Origin: Micavibrio sp964400125
Lineage (GTDB): Bacteria > Pseudomonadota > Alphaproteobacteria > Micavibrionales > Micavibrionaceae
Direction of reading: 5' to 3'
DNA length: 64,000 nt
Assembly: GCA_964400125.1 (NCBI GenBank)
Contig: CAYNSR010000014.1
Span: 1 to 64,000, forward strand
The translations under genes were made by a program, and so were the position numbers. The notes under the pieces were generated by a model. It ran no database searches and had not been told where the DNA came from. It was given only the letters and a program-made list of their open reading frames with translations. Position 1 is the stretch's first letter. Every line of letters begins with the position of its first letter. Below are positions 16,209-26,200 of the stretch, piece by piece.

Positions 16209-19061
16209 ATGTTGAAGTACATTTCGGTCCGGGGCGCACGGGAACATAACCTGAAAAATATCACTGTCGATATCCCCCGCGACTCACTGGTGGTGCTGAC
16301 AGGTCTGTCCGGATCGGGGAAATCGTCGCTGGCGTTCGACACCATCTATGCCGAAGGCCAGCGACGCTATGTCGAAAGCCTTTCAGCCTATGCCCGCCAG
16401 TTTCTCGAAATGATGCAAAAGCCGGATGTCGACTCCATTGACGGCCTTTCCCCGGCGATCTCGATCGAGCAGAAAACCACATCCCGCAATCCGCGCTCCA
16501 CCGTCGGCACCGTCACCGAAATTCACGATTACATGCGTCTGCTCTGGGCGCGGGTTGGTATTCCCTATTCCCCTGCGACGGGGCTGCCCATCGAAAGTCA
16601 GACTGTCACGCAAATGGTCGACCGGATCATGGCCATGGGCGATGGAGCAAAACTCTATCTTCTGGCCCCTATCGTCCGGGGCCGCAAGGGCGAGTACCGC
16701 AAGGAATTGAAAGACTTGCAGGCGAAGGGATTCCAGCGCGTCAAGATCAACGGGAAACTGTACGAAATTGACGACACCCCGGCGCTTGATAAAAAACTCA
16801 AACACGATATCGAGGTCGTCGTTGATCGTCTGGTTTTGCGCGGCGATATCGGAAATCGTTTGCCGGATTCGGTTGAAACCGCGTTAAAACTGGCTGATGG
16901 CCTGCTGATCGTTGAAAACGCGGATCATGGCGAACGGACGCTTTTTTCAGAAAAATTCGCCTGCCCCGTGTCCGGATTCACCATTTCTGAAATCGAACCA
17001 CGCCTGTTTTCCTTCAACAACCCGCACGGCGCCTGCCCGTCCTGCGATGGTCTGGGCGTGCAGATGTATATCGACCCCGATCTGGTCGTCCCCGACCCCG
17101 GAAAATCGCTGGCAGAAGGTGCCATCGAACCATGGGCAACAAGTTTTTCACATTATTACCAGCAAGCCCTTCAAGCAGTAGCAAAACACTACAACGTTGC
17201 CATGAATACGCCTTTTCGCAAGCTCCCCGAAAAGGTGCGCACGGCCATTCTTTACGGTTCCGGTGATGAATTCATCCCCATCACCTATGAAGACCGCGCC
17301 AACACCTACCGCACCAACAAACCGTTCGAAGGCGTCATCAACAACATGAAACGCCGCCTGCTGGAAACCGGCAGCGAAAACCAGCGCGAACATCTGGCGC
17401 AATACCAAAACACCGCGCCATGCGATGCCTGCAAGGGGTATCGCCTGAAACCGGAATCTCTGGCCGTCAGAATCGACGGGAAACATATCGCGGAAATCAG
17501 CGAGCTGGGCATTACCGATGCCCATGCGTGGATATCAGGGTTGCATAAAAAGCTGAAGAAACAACAACGCGAGATTGCCGAGAAAATCCTGAAGGAAATC
17601 GACGAACGCCTGACGTTCCTGATGAATGTCGGCCTGAATTACCTGACGCTGTCCCGTGCGTCCGGAACACTGTCGGGGGGGGAATCGCAACGCATTCGTC
17701 TGGCATCGCAAATCGGCTCCGGCCTCACAGGCGTGCTTTATGTTCTGGATGAACCGTCCATCGGCCTGCACCAGCGCGACAATCACCGCCTGCTCGAAAC
17801 GCTCCGGCGTCTGCGCGATCTGGGTAATACCGTTTTGGTGGTGGAACACGACGAAGACGCCATCCGCGCCGCCGATTACCTGATCGATATGGGCCCCGGT
17901 GCCGGGACGCATGGCGGCACGATTGTCGCCGCCGGAAAACCATCAGAGGTGATGAAGAATAAAAACAGCATCACCGCCGATTACCTGACCGGGCGCAAGG
18001 CCGTCGCCATCCCGGCGACCAGACGTCCGGGCAGGAAAGGACAATATATAGAAGTCACCGGTTGCACCGGAAACAATCTGAAAAACATCGATGTCAGAAT
18101 TCCGCTGGGCACATTTACCTGCGTCACCGGCGTTTCAGGATCGGGAAAATCATCCTTCACCATCGACACGCTGTTCCGCGCCGCCAGCAAGGAGTTAATG
18201 GGAAGCCACGAACATCCCCTACCCTTCAAATCCATCCGGGGTCTGGCGGCAATCGACAAAATCATCGATATTGACCAGTCCCCCATCGGTCGTACGCCGC
18301 GTTCCAACCCGGCCACCTACACGGGCGCGTTTACGCCCATCCGCGAATGGTTTTCCGGCCTGCCGGAAGCAAAGGCGCGGGGCTACGGTCCCGGACGGTT
18401 TTCCTTCAACGTCAAGGGCGGGCGTTGCGAATCCTGTCAGGGCGACGGTGTTATTAAAATTGAAATGCACTTCCTGCCCGACGTCTATGTCACCTGCGAA
18501 ACCTGCGCTGGCCACCGCTACAACCGCGAAACGCTTGAGGTCAAGTTCAAGGGGAAATCAATCGCCGATGTTCTGGACATGACCATCGAGGAAGCGGCCG
18601 ATTTCTTCAGGGCCGTTCCGTCCATCCGCGACAAGATGGAAACGCTGAAAGATGTCGGCCTTGGCTATATCAAGGTCGGCCAGCCCGCGACGACCCTGTC
18701 GGGCGGCGAAGCGCAGCGCGTCAAACTGTCCAAGGAACTTTCGCGCCGCTCCACGGGCAAGACCTTGTATATTCTGGACGAACCCACCACCGGGCTTCAT
18801 TTTGAGGATGTGCGCAAATTGCTCGAGGTCCTGCACAAACTGGTCGATCAGGGCAATACCGTGGTGGTCATCGAACACAATCTCGAAGTCATCAAAACCG
18901 CAGACTGGATCATCGATATCGGCCCCGAAGGCGGATCCGGCGGCGGTCAGGTTCTGGCCACAGGCACCCCCGAAGACATCGCCCACGCCAAGGCCAGCTA
19001 TACCGGACAATATCTGGCCCCGGTTCTCAGGTCCCGCAAGGCGATCGCCGCCGGAGCATGA
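16209..19061 (+). CDS. uvrA: Excinuclease ABC subunit A
   Basis: Damage-recognition ATPase of nucleotide excision repair. 950 residues from the ATG at 16209 (MLKYISVRGAREHNLKNI); codons upstream of it run through the LexA box and are not coding. There are two ABC modules: Walker A TGLSGSGKSS (about 31-40) and GVSGSGKSS (about 640), with signatures LSGGESQRI and LSGGEAQRV. Two zinc-binding segments are present, CPVSG...CPSC in the first half and CESCQGDG...CETC in the second. Complete and typical. It is controlled by the LexA box just upstream. Confidence 0.97.
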   Translation: MLKYISVRGAREHNLKNITVDIPRDSLVVLTGLSGSGKSSLAFDTIYAEGQRRYVESLSAYARQFLEMMQKPDVDSIDGLSPAISIEQKTTSRNPRSTVGTVTEIHDYMRLLWARVGIPYSPATGLPIESQTVTQMVDRIMAMGDGAKLYLLAPIVRGRKGEYRKELKDLQAKGFQRVKINGKLYEIDDTPALDKKLKHDIEVVVDRLVLRGDIGNRLPDSVETALKLADGLLIVENADHGERTLFSEKFACPVSGFTISEIEPRLFSFNNPHGACPSCDGLGVQMYIDPDLVVPDPGKSLAEGAIEPWATSFSHYYQQALQAVAKHYNVAMNTPFRKLPEKVRTAILYGSGDEFIPITYEDRANTYRTNKPFEGVINNMKRRLLETGSENQREHLAQYQNTAPCDACKGYRLKPESLAVRIDGKHIAEISELGITDAHAWISGLHKKLKKQQREIAEKILKEIDERLTFLMNVGLNYLTLSRASGTLSGGESQRIRLASQIGSGLTGVLYVLDEPSIGLHQRDNHRLLETLRRLRDLGNTVLVVEHDEDAIRAADYLIDMGPGAGTHGGTIVAAGKPSEVMKNKNSITADYLTGRKAVAIPATRRPGRKGQYIEVTGCTGNNLKNIDVRIPLGTFTCVTGVSGSGKSSFTIDTLFRAASKELMGSHEHPLPFKSIRGLAAIDKIIDIDQSPIGRTPRSNPATYTGAFTPIREWFSGLPEAKARGYGPGRFSFNVKGGRCESCQGDGVIKIEMHFLPDVYVTCETCAGHRYNRETLEVKFKGKSIADVLDMTIEEAADFFRAVPSIRDKMETLKDVGLGYIKVGQPATTLSGGEAQRVKLSKELSRRSTGKTLYILDEPTTGLHFEDVRKLLEVLHKLVDQGNTVVVIEHNLEVIKTADWIIDIGPEGGSGGGQVLATGTPEDIAHAKASYTGQYLAPVLRSRKAIAAGA

Positions 19062-19234
19062 TTTTATGGTCAAGTGATTGTATCAAATGGGCATTCCAAT
19101 TTTCTCGCACTTTGACTGGAAAATCCTTATATTCTCCGCCGGAAGAGCATAAAAATGCTTGCCAGAAACATTAACATTATGTTAAATTAATCCCGTTTTC
19201 AGGAGCTTGCTCCGACAAAAAATCGAGGTGTGTC

Positions 19235-20305
19235 ATGCGTAATGAAGGTAAACCAGGGTTCAGCGATGCAAAGGCAAAGTCGGGCATGACGCCGGAAGAA
19301 GAAAAAATCTTCCAGCTCGTCCATGAACTGGCCACGGCCAACAACCGAGGTGCCGAAAATTCCGCAACAGACCCGCGTCGCGAGGCGGAACGCCAGCAAC
19401 GCGAAGGAGAAAATAACACTCCGAAAAAAAACAGCCTCTGGCAGAACGGGCTTGCGAGCATAGGCCATTCCCTGAAAGCGCTGCCCTTCGGCATCGGCGC
19501 GGCCATTACCGGTGCGGAGCACCTGTATCAGAATAGCAAAACCTTCCGCTATAGCTTTCTGGCCACCACCCTTCCTATCTGGGCCTTCCCAGAATATAGC
19601 TGGAAGGCGGGCAAGGCTCTTGTTTATAACGGTCCGGGGGGGTTACGGAACATTCTCAGGACGACGAAAAACACCGCCGTCGGCGGCAAGTTTATTGTGG
19701 GCGCTACCGCAAGTTTATTTTTCCGGGTGCTCGTTGGTTCTTTTTTCGCCATCACGGCAGGACGTGCACTGATAGATATGTCCGAAGGCCACAGCGGAGC
19801 GCTTGACAGTGTCGCAAACGCCCTTTCAACAACCTTCAACGATTATGTACAGCTCGGCGGCGGCGCAGCGCGCACCGCGGCGCCCATGGCGAAGGAGGCT
19901 TACAAGATGGTGAAAAATACCGTCGCCTCCACCCCGGATTCCCTTGACGATGCTAGAAACACTCTCAACGGCGCAGCCTCCAGCGTCAACAACAATGTCA
20001 AACAATGCATCGATGATCAGGAAAACTGCGGCAAGGCGGTTGGTAAAATCGTGAGCAATCTCTTTTCCGACGCGGTTAGTGGCTGGGCCAAAGGATATGG
20101 ATGGTCCATTAAACAATTTTACGGCGGTGTCATACCCGCAGTCGCTGAATCTCTCTGGGAGCATACCGTGTGCAATATTTTCAACTGCCAATCGGCCCCT
20201 GCGGCCAAACCTGCCACACAGGAAGAAAATCCAGCCATGACCGATGCAGAAACACATCGGTTACAAAGGCTTTTGGGTGGAGAGGGCGCACCGGGACTGA
20301 AATAG
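19235..20305 (+). CDS. Hypothetical membrane protein
   Basis: 356 residues, not recognised. The first 70 residues are polar and charged (K/E/R/N rich). Two hydrophobic regions follow, about 108-125 (YSFLATTLPIWAF) and 150-180 (IVGATASLFFRVLVGSFFAI). A long C-terminal part follows with Ala/Asn-rich helices and four Cys (CIDDQENC around 265, CNIFNC around 310) that could form two disulfides if exported. A weak GAGGTG site precedes the ATG. It stands alone between uvrA and tRNA-Leu. The Cys pairs suggest that the C-terminal half faces an oxidising compartment. Confidence 0.65.
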   Translation: MRNEGKPGFSDAKAKSGMTPEEEKIFQLVHELATANNRGAENSATDPRREAERQQREGENNTPKKNSLWQNGLASIGHSLKALPFGIGAAITGAEHLYQNSKTFRYSFLATTLPIWAFPEYSWKAGKALVYNGPGGLRNILRTTKNTAVGGKFIVGATASLFFRVLVGSFFAITAGRALIDMSEGHSGALDSVANALSTTFNDYVQLGGGAARTAAPMAKEAYKMVKNTVASTPDSLDDARNTLNGAASSVNNNVKQCIDDQENCGKAVGKIVSNLFSDAVSGWAKGYGWSIKQFYGGVIPAVAESLWEHTVCNIFNCQSAPAAKPATQEENPAMTDAETHRLQRLLGGEGAPGLK

Positions 20306-20435
20306 AGCATTTTTCGATGAAATTGGATCAAATTCAACCACCGTCATCGCCTGAATTTTCGAAGAAAATTCTAAGGCGATCCATGGATTCCCCTAGGATT
20401 TGCTTCGCAAATCCGGGGAATGACGGAGACAATTT
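20304..20435. repeat. REP-like dispersed repeat, copy 1
   Basis: Begins AGAGCATTTTTCGATGAAAT and continues through CCGTCATCGC to CATGGATTCCCC...CCGGGGAATGACGG. The first 50 bases match copy 2 at 20704, and the last part matches copy 3 at 23081-23190. It overlaps the stop codon of the preceding gene. It can form hairpins, as intergenic REP-type sequences do. Confidence 0.65.
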
Positions 20436-20502
20436 TTAAACCAACCTCATCAGACAATGCTCCAAATGATTCAGCCTATTCAACGAAGGAAAAGAAGAAA
20501 GA

Positions 20503-20587
20503 TGGTGCGGGTGGTCGGAATCGAACCGACACTCCTTGCGGAACCGGATTTTGAGTCCGGCGCGTCTACCAGTTTCACCACACCCGC
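20503..20587 (-). tRNA. tRNA-Leu (anticodon CAA)
   Basis: On the minus strand: acceptor stem GCGGGTG / CACCCGC, a D-arm containing TGGTGAAACTGGTAGACG, anticodon stem CCGGA/TCCGG around CTCAAAA (anticodon CAA), the long variable arm of a class II tRNA, the T-arm GGTTCGATTCC, and an encoded ACCA end. 85 bases. No integrase or attachment duplicate was seen beside it. Confidence 0.96.
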
Positions 20588-20703
20588 ACGGGGTCTATCT
20601 GTAGCAATTTTTCAGGTTTACGCAAGAGAGAAGCGGGTTCGCCCCAGTTTTTTACCCGTTTTTTTTGCCTGTTTCCCGGGTTATAGCCGGGTCTTCAATA
20701 CAT

Positions 20704-20805
20704 AGAGCATTTCCCGGTGATGTTGGATTACATTCAACTGCCGTCATCCCTCGACTTGTTCGGGGGATCCATCAATCGGCACGGCGCACAAAACCCGTAA
20801 CCTGA
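20704..20805. repeat. REP-like dispersed repeat, copy 2
   Basis: Starts AGAGCATTTCCCGGTGATGT and shares its CCGTCATCCC...GTTCGGGGGATCCATC and ATCGGCACGGCGCACAAAAC blocks with copy 3 at 23081. It directly precedes the 144-base inverted repeat element at 20819. Confidence 0.65.
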
Positions 20806-20818
20806 AAAGAATATTTTC

Positions 20819-20962
20819 ACCGCATAGGCGCAGAGGACGCAGAGTCTTTCTTCTTTTTCCAAGCGCCGCAGGCAATAAACGACATATCGTGAATCTGGCG
20901 GTTCTGTTTATGGCGCCTTCGGCGCGGGAAGAAAGACTCTGCGTCCTCTGCGCCTATGCGGT
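20819..20962. repeat. 144-bp inverted-repeat element, copy 1
   Basis: Perfect 35-base terminal inverted repeats (20819-20853 and 20928-20962) begin with ACCGCATAGGCGCAGAGGAC. The roughly 74-base interior contains AAGCGCCGCAGGCAATAAAC. Copy 2 at 22918-23061 has the same length and an interior that is nearly identical but in the opposite orientation. No transposase is encoded, so it is MITE-like or a folded RNA/DNA repeat. From memory, 'GCAGAGGACGCAGAG' palindromes of this kind are found in many bacterial genomes. Confidence 0.8.
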
Positions 20963-21168
20963 CTAAAAAATTCTACGGTCATGATTACCCCCGGCAAGCC
21001 GCACAGCATGATCAGGCCGACGACAAACGCGAAGACCCCGGAGCGGATAGAGGATGGTTGAAAAAGGCCCGTCATAAGCCCCCTTATTCTATTGAGGTCG
21101 GTTGACCGGCCATCTGGCTCGGCTATAAAACCTGAAAACCGCTTCAAACCCTTACGCTCCTGCGTCAT
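20908..21168 (-). CDS. Small membrane protein coupled to LamG gene, tail made from repeat
   Basis: 86 residues. The ATG at 21166-21168 overlaps the stop codon of the LamG gene (ATGA), suggesting translational coupling. A polar N-terminus is followed by one hydrophobic segment (SGVFAFVVGLIMLCGLPGVI, about residues 44-63). The last 20 or so residues (RPHRRRGRRVFLPAP and onwards) are read from the 144-base inverted repeat element, so the original C-terminus has been replaced or extended. Function unknown. A single-pass membrane partner for the surface proteins is possible. Confidence 0.5.
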   Translation of the reverse strand: MTQERKGLKRFSGFIAEPDGRSTDLNRIRGLMTGLFQPSSIRSGVFAFVVGLIMLCGLPGVIMTVEFFRPHRRRGRRVFLPAPKAP

Positions 21169-23243
21169 GGCGATTTCCCGATCCCGATCCAGTCCGTGCC
21201 GTTGCAATATTGCATGATAGCGTGATCGGTATTGTAAATCATCTCACCCTGCGGAGCCACCGGGCCAGCGCAGGCGCTCATGGTATGAATGATCCGCACC
21301 TCGTTCGCGCTCAGGGCACGGTTATAGATGCGCACATCGTCGATTTTGCCGTCGAAATAGGTGCCGTTAAACGGGTCCCTGCCAATGTTCAGGCGGCCAA
21401 GATTGAAGGCACTATTCTGGTCAAGAGTCGCATCCAGCGCATCATCCTGCGCGGCAATTTCACCGTTCACATAAATTTTCAAACGCCCGGACGCAAGATT
21501 TTTATCGAATACCGTGCAGACGTGATGCCATTTCCCGTTCCAGTATCCCGCTCCCATATTCGGCGTTTCCAAAGTTACTATGCCGCCAATTAGACGAACA
21601 GCAACATTGATTTTCCCGCTGCTTCCCGTGAGTGACACGGGCTTGAAAATCAATCCGCCATCCGCCGATCTATTCCAGAAGGCAACATATCGATTCTGAT
21701 TAACATCGGAATAAAACCATGCGCAGCCTGATATCGCTGGAACATAATTGAGAGCGGCCGGATTATAGCTCGTTCTCAACACGTGATCATTAACACCGTC
21801 AAAATCGAGCGCATTGCCAATTTTTCCGTTGATCCAGATTGGACCATTGGTAAGCGTTCCATCATAGCCAAATCCGGAACTATCCGCTGCTGTCAGTCCC
21901 GCCCCTTCATCCAGTTTCCAGTGCCCGGTTAAGCCTGATGTAATGCTGTCCCCCGGCGGAATCGGCCCGGCAGAGCCCATGACACCGACTCCTTGCGCAG
22001 TGCAAAACCGCATGACGCGGGAATCCAGATCATAAAAGATCTTCCCGCGCGATTCCACGCAATAGAGTTTAGCCACATCTTCACCGGACAACCGCCTTGT
22101 ATAATGCCGGATCTCATCAAGCTGGCCTTCGAAGAAATCCTGAAAAACGCCGCCACTATAAAAAGCACCAATACCATATGCGGATATGTTCATTGATCCG
22201 TTCACCTGTGAATTCCCAGACATGTCTGCAGATGTGTAGACCAGCACTCCATCAACATATATTCGCAAATACTCCTTATGCTTTACCGTCACGGAAACGT
22301 GGTGCCATTGCCCATCAAACAACGCCATCGCCGGCGCTGAAAAACTTGTTCCACCTGCGCCGGATCCTGTATCCGCCATGGATACATTAATACAACTACA
22401 GGACTGAGTATAATTTATACGGAATCTGGCCCCTGCTGCGCCGTTCCGCGCCCCGACAATAGTATGATTTCCTGCCCGGGTGCTGTTTGACCGGAACCAT
22501 CCGGAAATTGTCCATTCACCATCATCATAAGACATCCCGGGAGCGTATCCGGAATTAACGGCATCATCGATCCCGTCAAAATCCAGCGCATTATTCATTT
22601 TTCCGGAAACCCAGTCCGTGCCTCCGTCCATATTCACAAGCGTGCCGTTAAACCCACTACCCGAACTGTCCGCCGCCGTGGTGCCGCTGCTCTCATCCAG
22701 CTTCCAGTGGGCGTTAAGACCCGTCGCAACATCCCCCTCGACAGGAGATACGCCCCCCATCGCCACCCAGTTTGTGCCGTCGCAATACTGCATCATGGAA
22801 TGATCGGCATTGTAAATCATCTTCCCCGCATCCCCCGCCGGGGCAAGGCAGGCGGCGTGGGCGGGGCCGGACATCAGCGTCATGGCAAGAAACAGGAGCG
22901 GTAAAAAGAATGTTTTTACCGCAGAGACGCAGAGGACGCAGAGTTTTTCTTCCCGCGCCGAAGGTGCCATAAACAGAGCTGCCGAATTCACGATATGTCG
23001 TTTATTGCCTGCGGCGCTTGGAAAAAGAAGAAAAACTCTGCGTCCTCTGCGTCTCTGCGGTTTAAAAAAAACTTTCTCCACCGTCATCCCCCGACGTGTT
23101 CGGGGGATCCATCTATCGGTATGGCGCATAAAACCCGGCTTCCCGGATGTATCTTCCATGGATTCCCCGGATAAACCGGGGAATGACGACGGGAGGGCAT
23201 GGGGCACGATGCGACCGGATAGGAACTTTGCTATAAAGACCAT
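21165..23243 (-). CDS. Secreted protein with two LamG-type domains
   Basis: Surface or secreted protein with two concanavalin-like LamG domains, a fold that binds sugars or proteins. The frame opens three bases after the stop of the giant fibre gene and gives 692 residues. Residues from about 18 to 105 are translated from a REP-like repeat and a 144-base inverted repeat, then a clear signal peptide follows (FFLPLLFLAMTLMSGPAHA, about 107-125). The mature part has a short CLAPAGDAGKMIYN...MQYCDGTNWVAMG module, LamG 1 (about 165-350), a second short module (CVESRGKIFYDLDSR), LamG 2 (about 420-620) and a third (GEMIYNTDHAIMQYC). The true start is uncertain; an in-repeat ATG would give MAPSAREEKLCVLC before the signal peptide. 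It is probably co-transcribed with the fibre gene. Confidence 0.8.
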   Translation of the reverse strand: MVFIAKFLSGRIVPHALPSSFPGLSGESMEDTSGKPGFMRHTDRWIPRTRRGMTVEKVFFKPQRRRGRRVFLLFPSAAGNKRHIVNSAALFMAPSAREEKLCVLCVSAVKTFFLPLLFLAMTLMSGPAHAACLAPAGDAGKMIYNADHSMMQYCDGTNWVAMGGVSPVEGDVATGLNAHWKLDESSGTTAADSSGSGFNGTLVNMDGGTDWVSGKMNNALDFDGIDDAVNSGYAPGMSYDDGEWTISGWFRSNSTRAGNHTIVGARNGAAGARFRINYTQSCSCINVSMADTGSGAGGTSFSAPAMALFDGQWHHVSVTVKHKEYLRIYVDGVLVYTSADMSGNSQVNGSMNISAYGIGAFYSGGVFQDFFEGQLDEIRHYTRRLSGEDVAKLYCVESRGKIFYDLDSRVMRFCTAQGVGVMGSAGPIPPGDSITSGLTGHWKLDEGAGLTAADSSGFGYDGTLTNGPIWINGKIGNALDFDGVNDHVLRTSYNPAALNYVPAISGCAWFYSDVNQNRYVAFWNRSADGGLIFKPVSLTGSSGKINVAVRLIGGIVTLETPNMGAGYWNGKWHHVCTVFDKNLASGRLKIYVNGEIAAQDDALDATLDQNSAFNLGRLNIGRDPFNGTYFDGKIDDVRIYNRALSANEVRIIHTMSACAGPVAPQGEMIYNTDHAIMQYCNGTDWIGIGKSP
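22918..23061. repeat. 144-bp inverted-repeat element, copy 2 (opposite orientation)
   Basis: Perfect 35-base terminal inverted repeats beginning ACCGCAGAGACGCAGAGGAC. Compared with copy 1, several bases differ in one arm and each is matched by a compensating change in the other arm, so the stem stays perfect. It lies in the LamG reading frame just ahead of its signal peptide, and together with copy 1 it flanks most of the LamG gene. Confidence 0.8.
23081..23190. repeat. REP-like dispersed repeat, copy 3
   Basis: CCGTCATCCCCCGACGTGTT followed by GGGGGATCCATC, ATGGCGCATAAAACCCGG and CATGGATTCCCCGG...CCGGGGAATGACG. The related copies are at 20304 and 20704. It is read through in frame by the LamG gene on the minus strand. 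Confidence 0.65.
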
Positions 23244-23246
23244 GTT

Positions 23247-26200
23247 CTACCCCGCCTTGTGCGTGCGGTTCCTGATCCGGCCCGTGATAAGAACAAATCC
23301 TGCCGTCGCACCTGCCGCCAGCATAAAGGCGAGCAGCATACCAACCCCGATCATCGCCTTGTCGATGCCATATCCGGTATGCGCCTTCAGGCCCGCAATA
23401 TCGGTTTTCACCGCATCAAGTTCGGCGCGCAACGCTTCATTCTCGGCGCGGAGTTCCTGCGTCGCCGTAATCATCGGCGCGATCAGGCCGATATAGTTGA
23501 CCGATTTCGTGCCCATCTCATCCTGCGCCGTCATGACCAGTTCAGGGAAGAGCGTTTCCAGTTCCTGTGCCATCACGCCGAATTCAACGCGGGCCAGTTT
23601 ATCGTTTTTCATGCGGAAACTGTAAGTATCGACCTGCTCCAGTTTTTCCAGCATCGATCCGCGTTCGCGCAGCGGATGAATATCGGCTTTCAGGCGCCTG
23701 TCTGATGTATCCGTCAGCATGCCAGTATAATCGATATCACCTGTGACGGTCAGTTTCGCCGTGCCATTATTCCACGTCAGATTACCCGATGCCCCGAAGG
23801 TCCCGCCGCTGTTGAACTGGATCTGTGTATCCGCTCCAGCGACCAAACCGTTGGTCGGCGCGGCAAGGCCGCTCGTTCCATCGACCTGCAACGCATCCAC
23901 CTGCGCAACTCCGACAACCTCAAGCGGATTTGCCGGTGTTGCGGTGCCAACTCCGAGGCGGGTATTCGTCGCATCCCAGACAAAACCCGCAGAACCGCCG
24001 AAAGAACCGCCGCTATTGAACTGCACCGCGCCCGCCGGGTTCGCCGCGCTGCCCGTCGCCGCGCCGGTCACGATATCCGTCCAGGACCCGGCCTGATAGC
24101 CCTCGAACTTGCCGCTCGCGCTGTTATACCGCAGCATCCCGTCAATGCCCGTGCCCGGACGCTGCGCCGTGTCGCCCACGGGCAGGACAATTGCATCCGT
24201 ATCCGCAACGACCCACAGGCCGGAGGAGGATACATATTTCAACAACTGCCCTTCACCCGGCGGTGTGGTCGTCAAATCAACATCGGCCAGATCGTCAAGC
24301 CCGATCGCCGGGGACCCGGGTGGAATACCGCCCGCGACGGATTCAACGCAGTAGAGGGCGCGCGAGACGGAACAAAACGAGGTTGCCACTCCTGTATCTA
24401 TCCATGAATCACCAACACCACCGCTGGTTCCATAGGCCAGATCGTTTACTGAACTTGTACTGTTACTTGTCCAGCTTGCGCAAGTAGCACTGCGAACCAT
24501 TCCATTTGACAAGGTCCCCGTCCAGACGTTCTTGCCTGCCGTGATCATATTTTCATTCACGTTGATTGGATTTTGAATATTTCCGTCCCAAAGATCGGCC
24601 CAATCATTGGCTACCACCACTCCATCGAGCCGCTTCAGGACTCCCCAGTTCCACGGAACACGGTCAACTGCATTAGAATTCGCGTCAGACAAAATCGCAA
24701 CCCATGTCCCGCCAATGGCCGCCGCATTAGCGGCATTTGTACATTTTGCATCCGCACCGCCAAGCCCCCCCAGAATACCAGTCCAATCGCCATCTGTTAC
24801 AAATACGCGCGATTCTTTTGTCGTATCGGCATAGGCCACCTTATAGGTGTAAGTATCCGGCCCCAGATTGACTGTCGCCGTATTCATGGTGCCTGCCACG
24901 GTTGGCGCATCCATCACCACGCGGATGACATCGCCCCAGTTGGCTGTGCCGCTGTCGACTTCCGCGCCGCCGTTAATGGTCAGTTTCGGGTTGCCAGACG
25001 CACCGGAAACACTGACCGGGGCGGCCTGCAAGATGCCGATGATGGTAATTCCTTCCGACGAAGTCATGCGCTGGCCTGATGTTTCCGTCACCCGCATTCT
25101 GTACCCGGTGGTGGAATTATTCGGGTTTGTGTCCGCAGTCGCCGTTGGTAACGGCAGATTTTCACGGCGGACGCAGCGGACACTGTGGGTTGTAACATTT
25201 CTTGTAGAATAACCATCGGCACTTGAACTCATATCTACGGCAATTGCCTGAGTAGTATAAGTCCACCCTCTTTGATTGCTGCTCCAATAATAAGCATTTG
25301 TGAAACCCGTAAGATTTCCAGAATTTTTCTGCGGATAAATCAGTGACTGCAATTCATACTGATTGGGCAGGTACCAGTCGTTATGACCGCCATAGGTCAT
25401 CGCATCGCAATAGCTCGCCGCTGCAAATGATCCGGCGCCTATAGTTTGCGCGGCCATAATATTCACCGCATTCTTGGCATTTTTACAGGCAAAATCATTA
25501 ACGTAACAAACATATGGGATATCAACACCTGACGTCCCCCATAATTTTTGTACCGCCGCCCCATCATTACCAGAGCAAGTCGGGTTCAACGTCGTTCCAT
25601 CGCATCCGCCGGGCATCACGATCAGATCGTAAACGCCATCCCCGTCATTCAGGCCGCAAGCTGCGTAAACGCCGCCCGCGCCGACCACGCCCGGCGAGCA
25701 GCCGAAGCCGCTCGACGTCCCCTGCATGATTGCAAACGGGTTGTTGTTGGCGGTGATGTTGAGCAGGCCAGTGAAGGCCTCATTGCCGCTCGATTGCGGA
25801 GTCACATCGATCTGGCAGGACAGGCTGGGGGCCAGCGTGTTGCCGTTACAGGTATCCGACGTGATGGTAAAATTCGTCGTGTTGCTTAAAGACGTCGCAA
25901 TCACCGCCGATGTCGTTGCGCCCTGGTTTTGCAAAGTGAATGTCACCGCCGTCCCCTGACATGGCGGCGTGCCGCAACCCGTAACGTTCATCGCGTTGTT
26001 CGTTGCCGGGGTCAGGACAAGATCGACCGTGATCGTATCCGCCACCAGCGCGCGCCAGTCAACCCCGTCGCACATCTCAAGCCGCGTGCTGCCGCTATTG
26101 AACCGCAGCGCCCCGCGTATGCCTGCCGCACAGGTCAGAGACGTATTCCCCAGCCGCGCCTCGCCCGCGACATCAAGCATCACCTGCGGCGCACCCAGAC

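Noticed and set aside
20503..20587. tRNA-Leu as the integration site of an island
   Set aside because: No integrase gene and no duplicated tRNA 3' end were seen within the region on either side.
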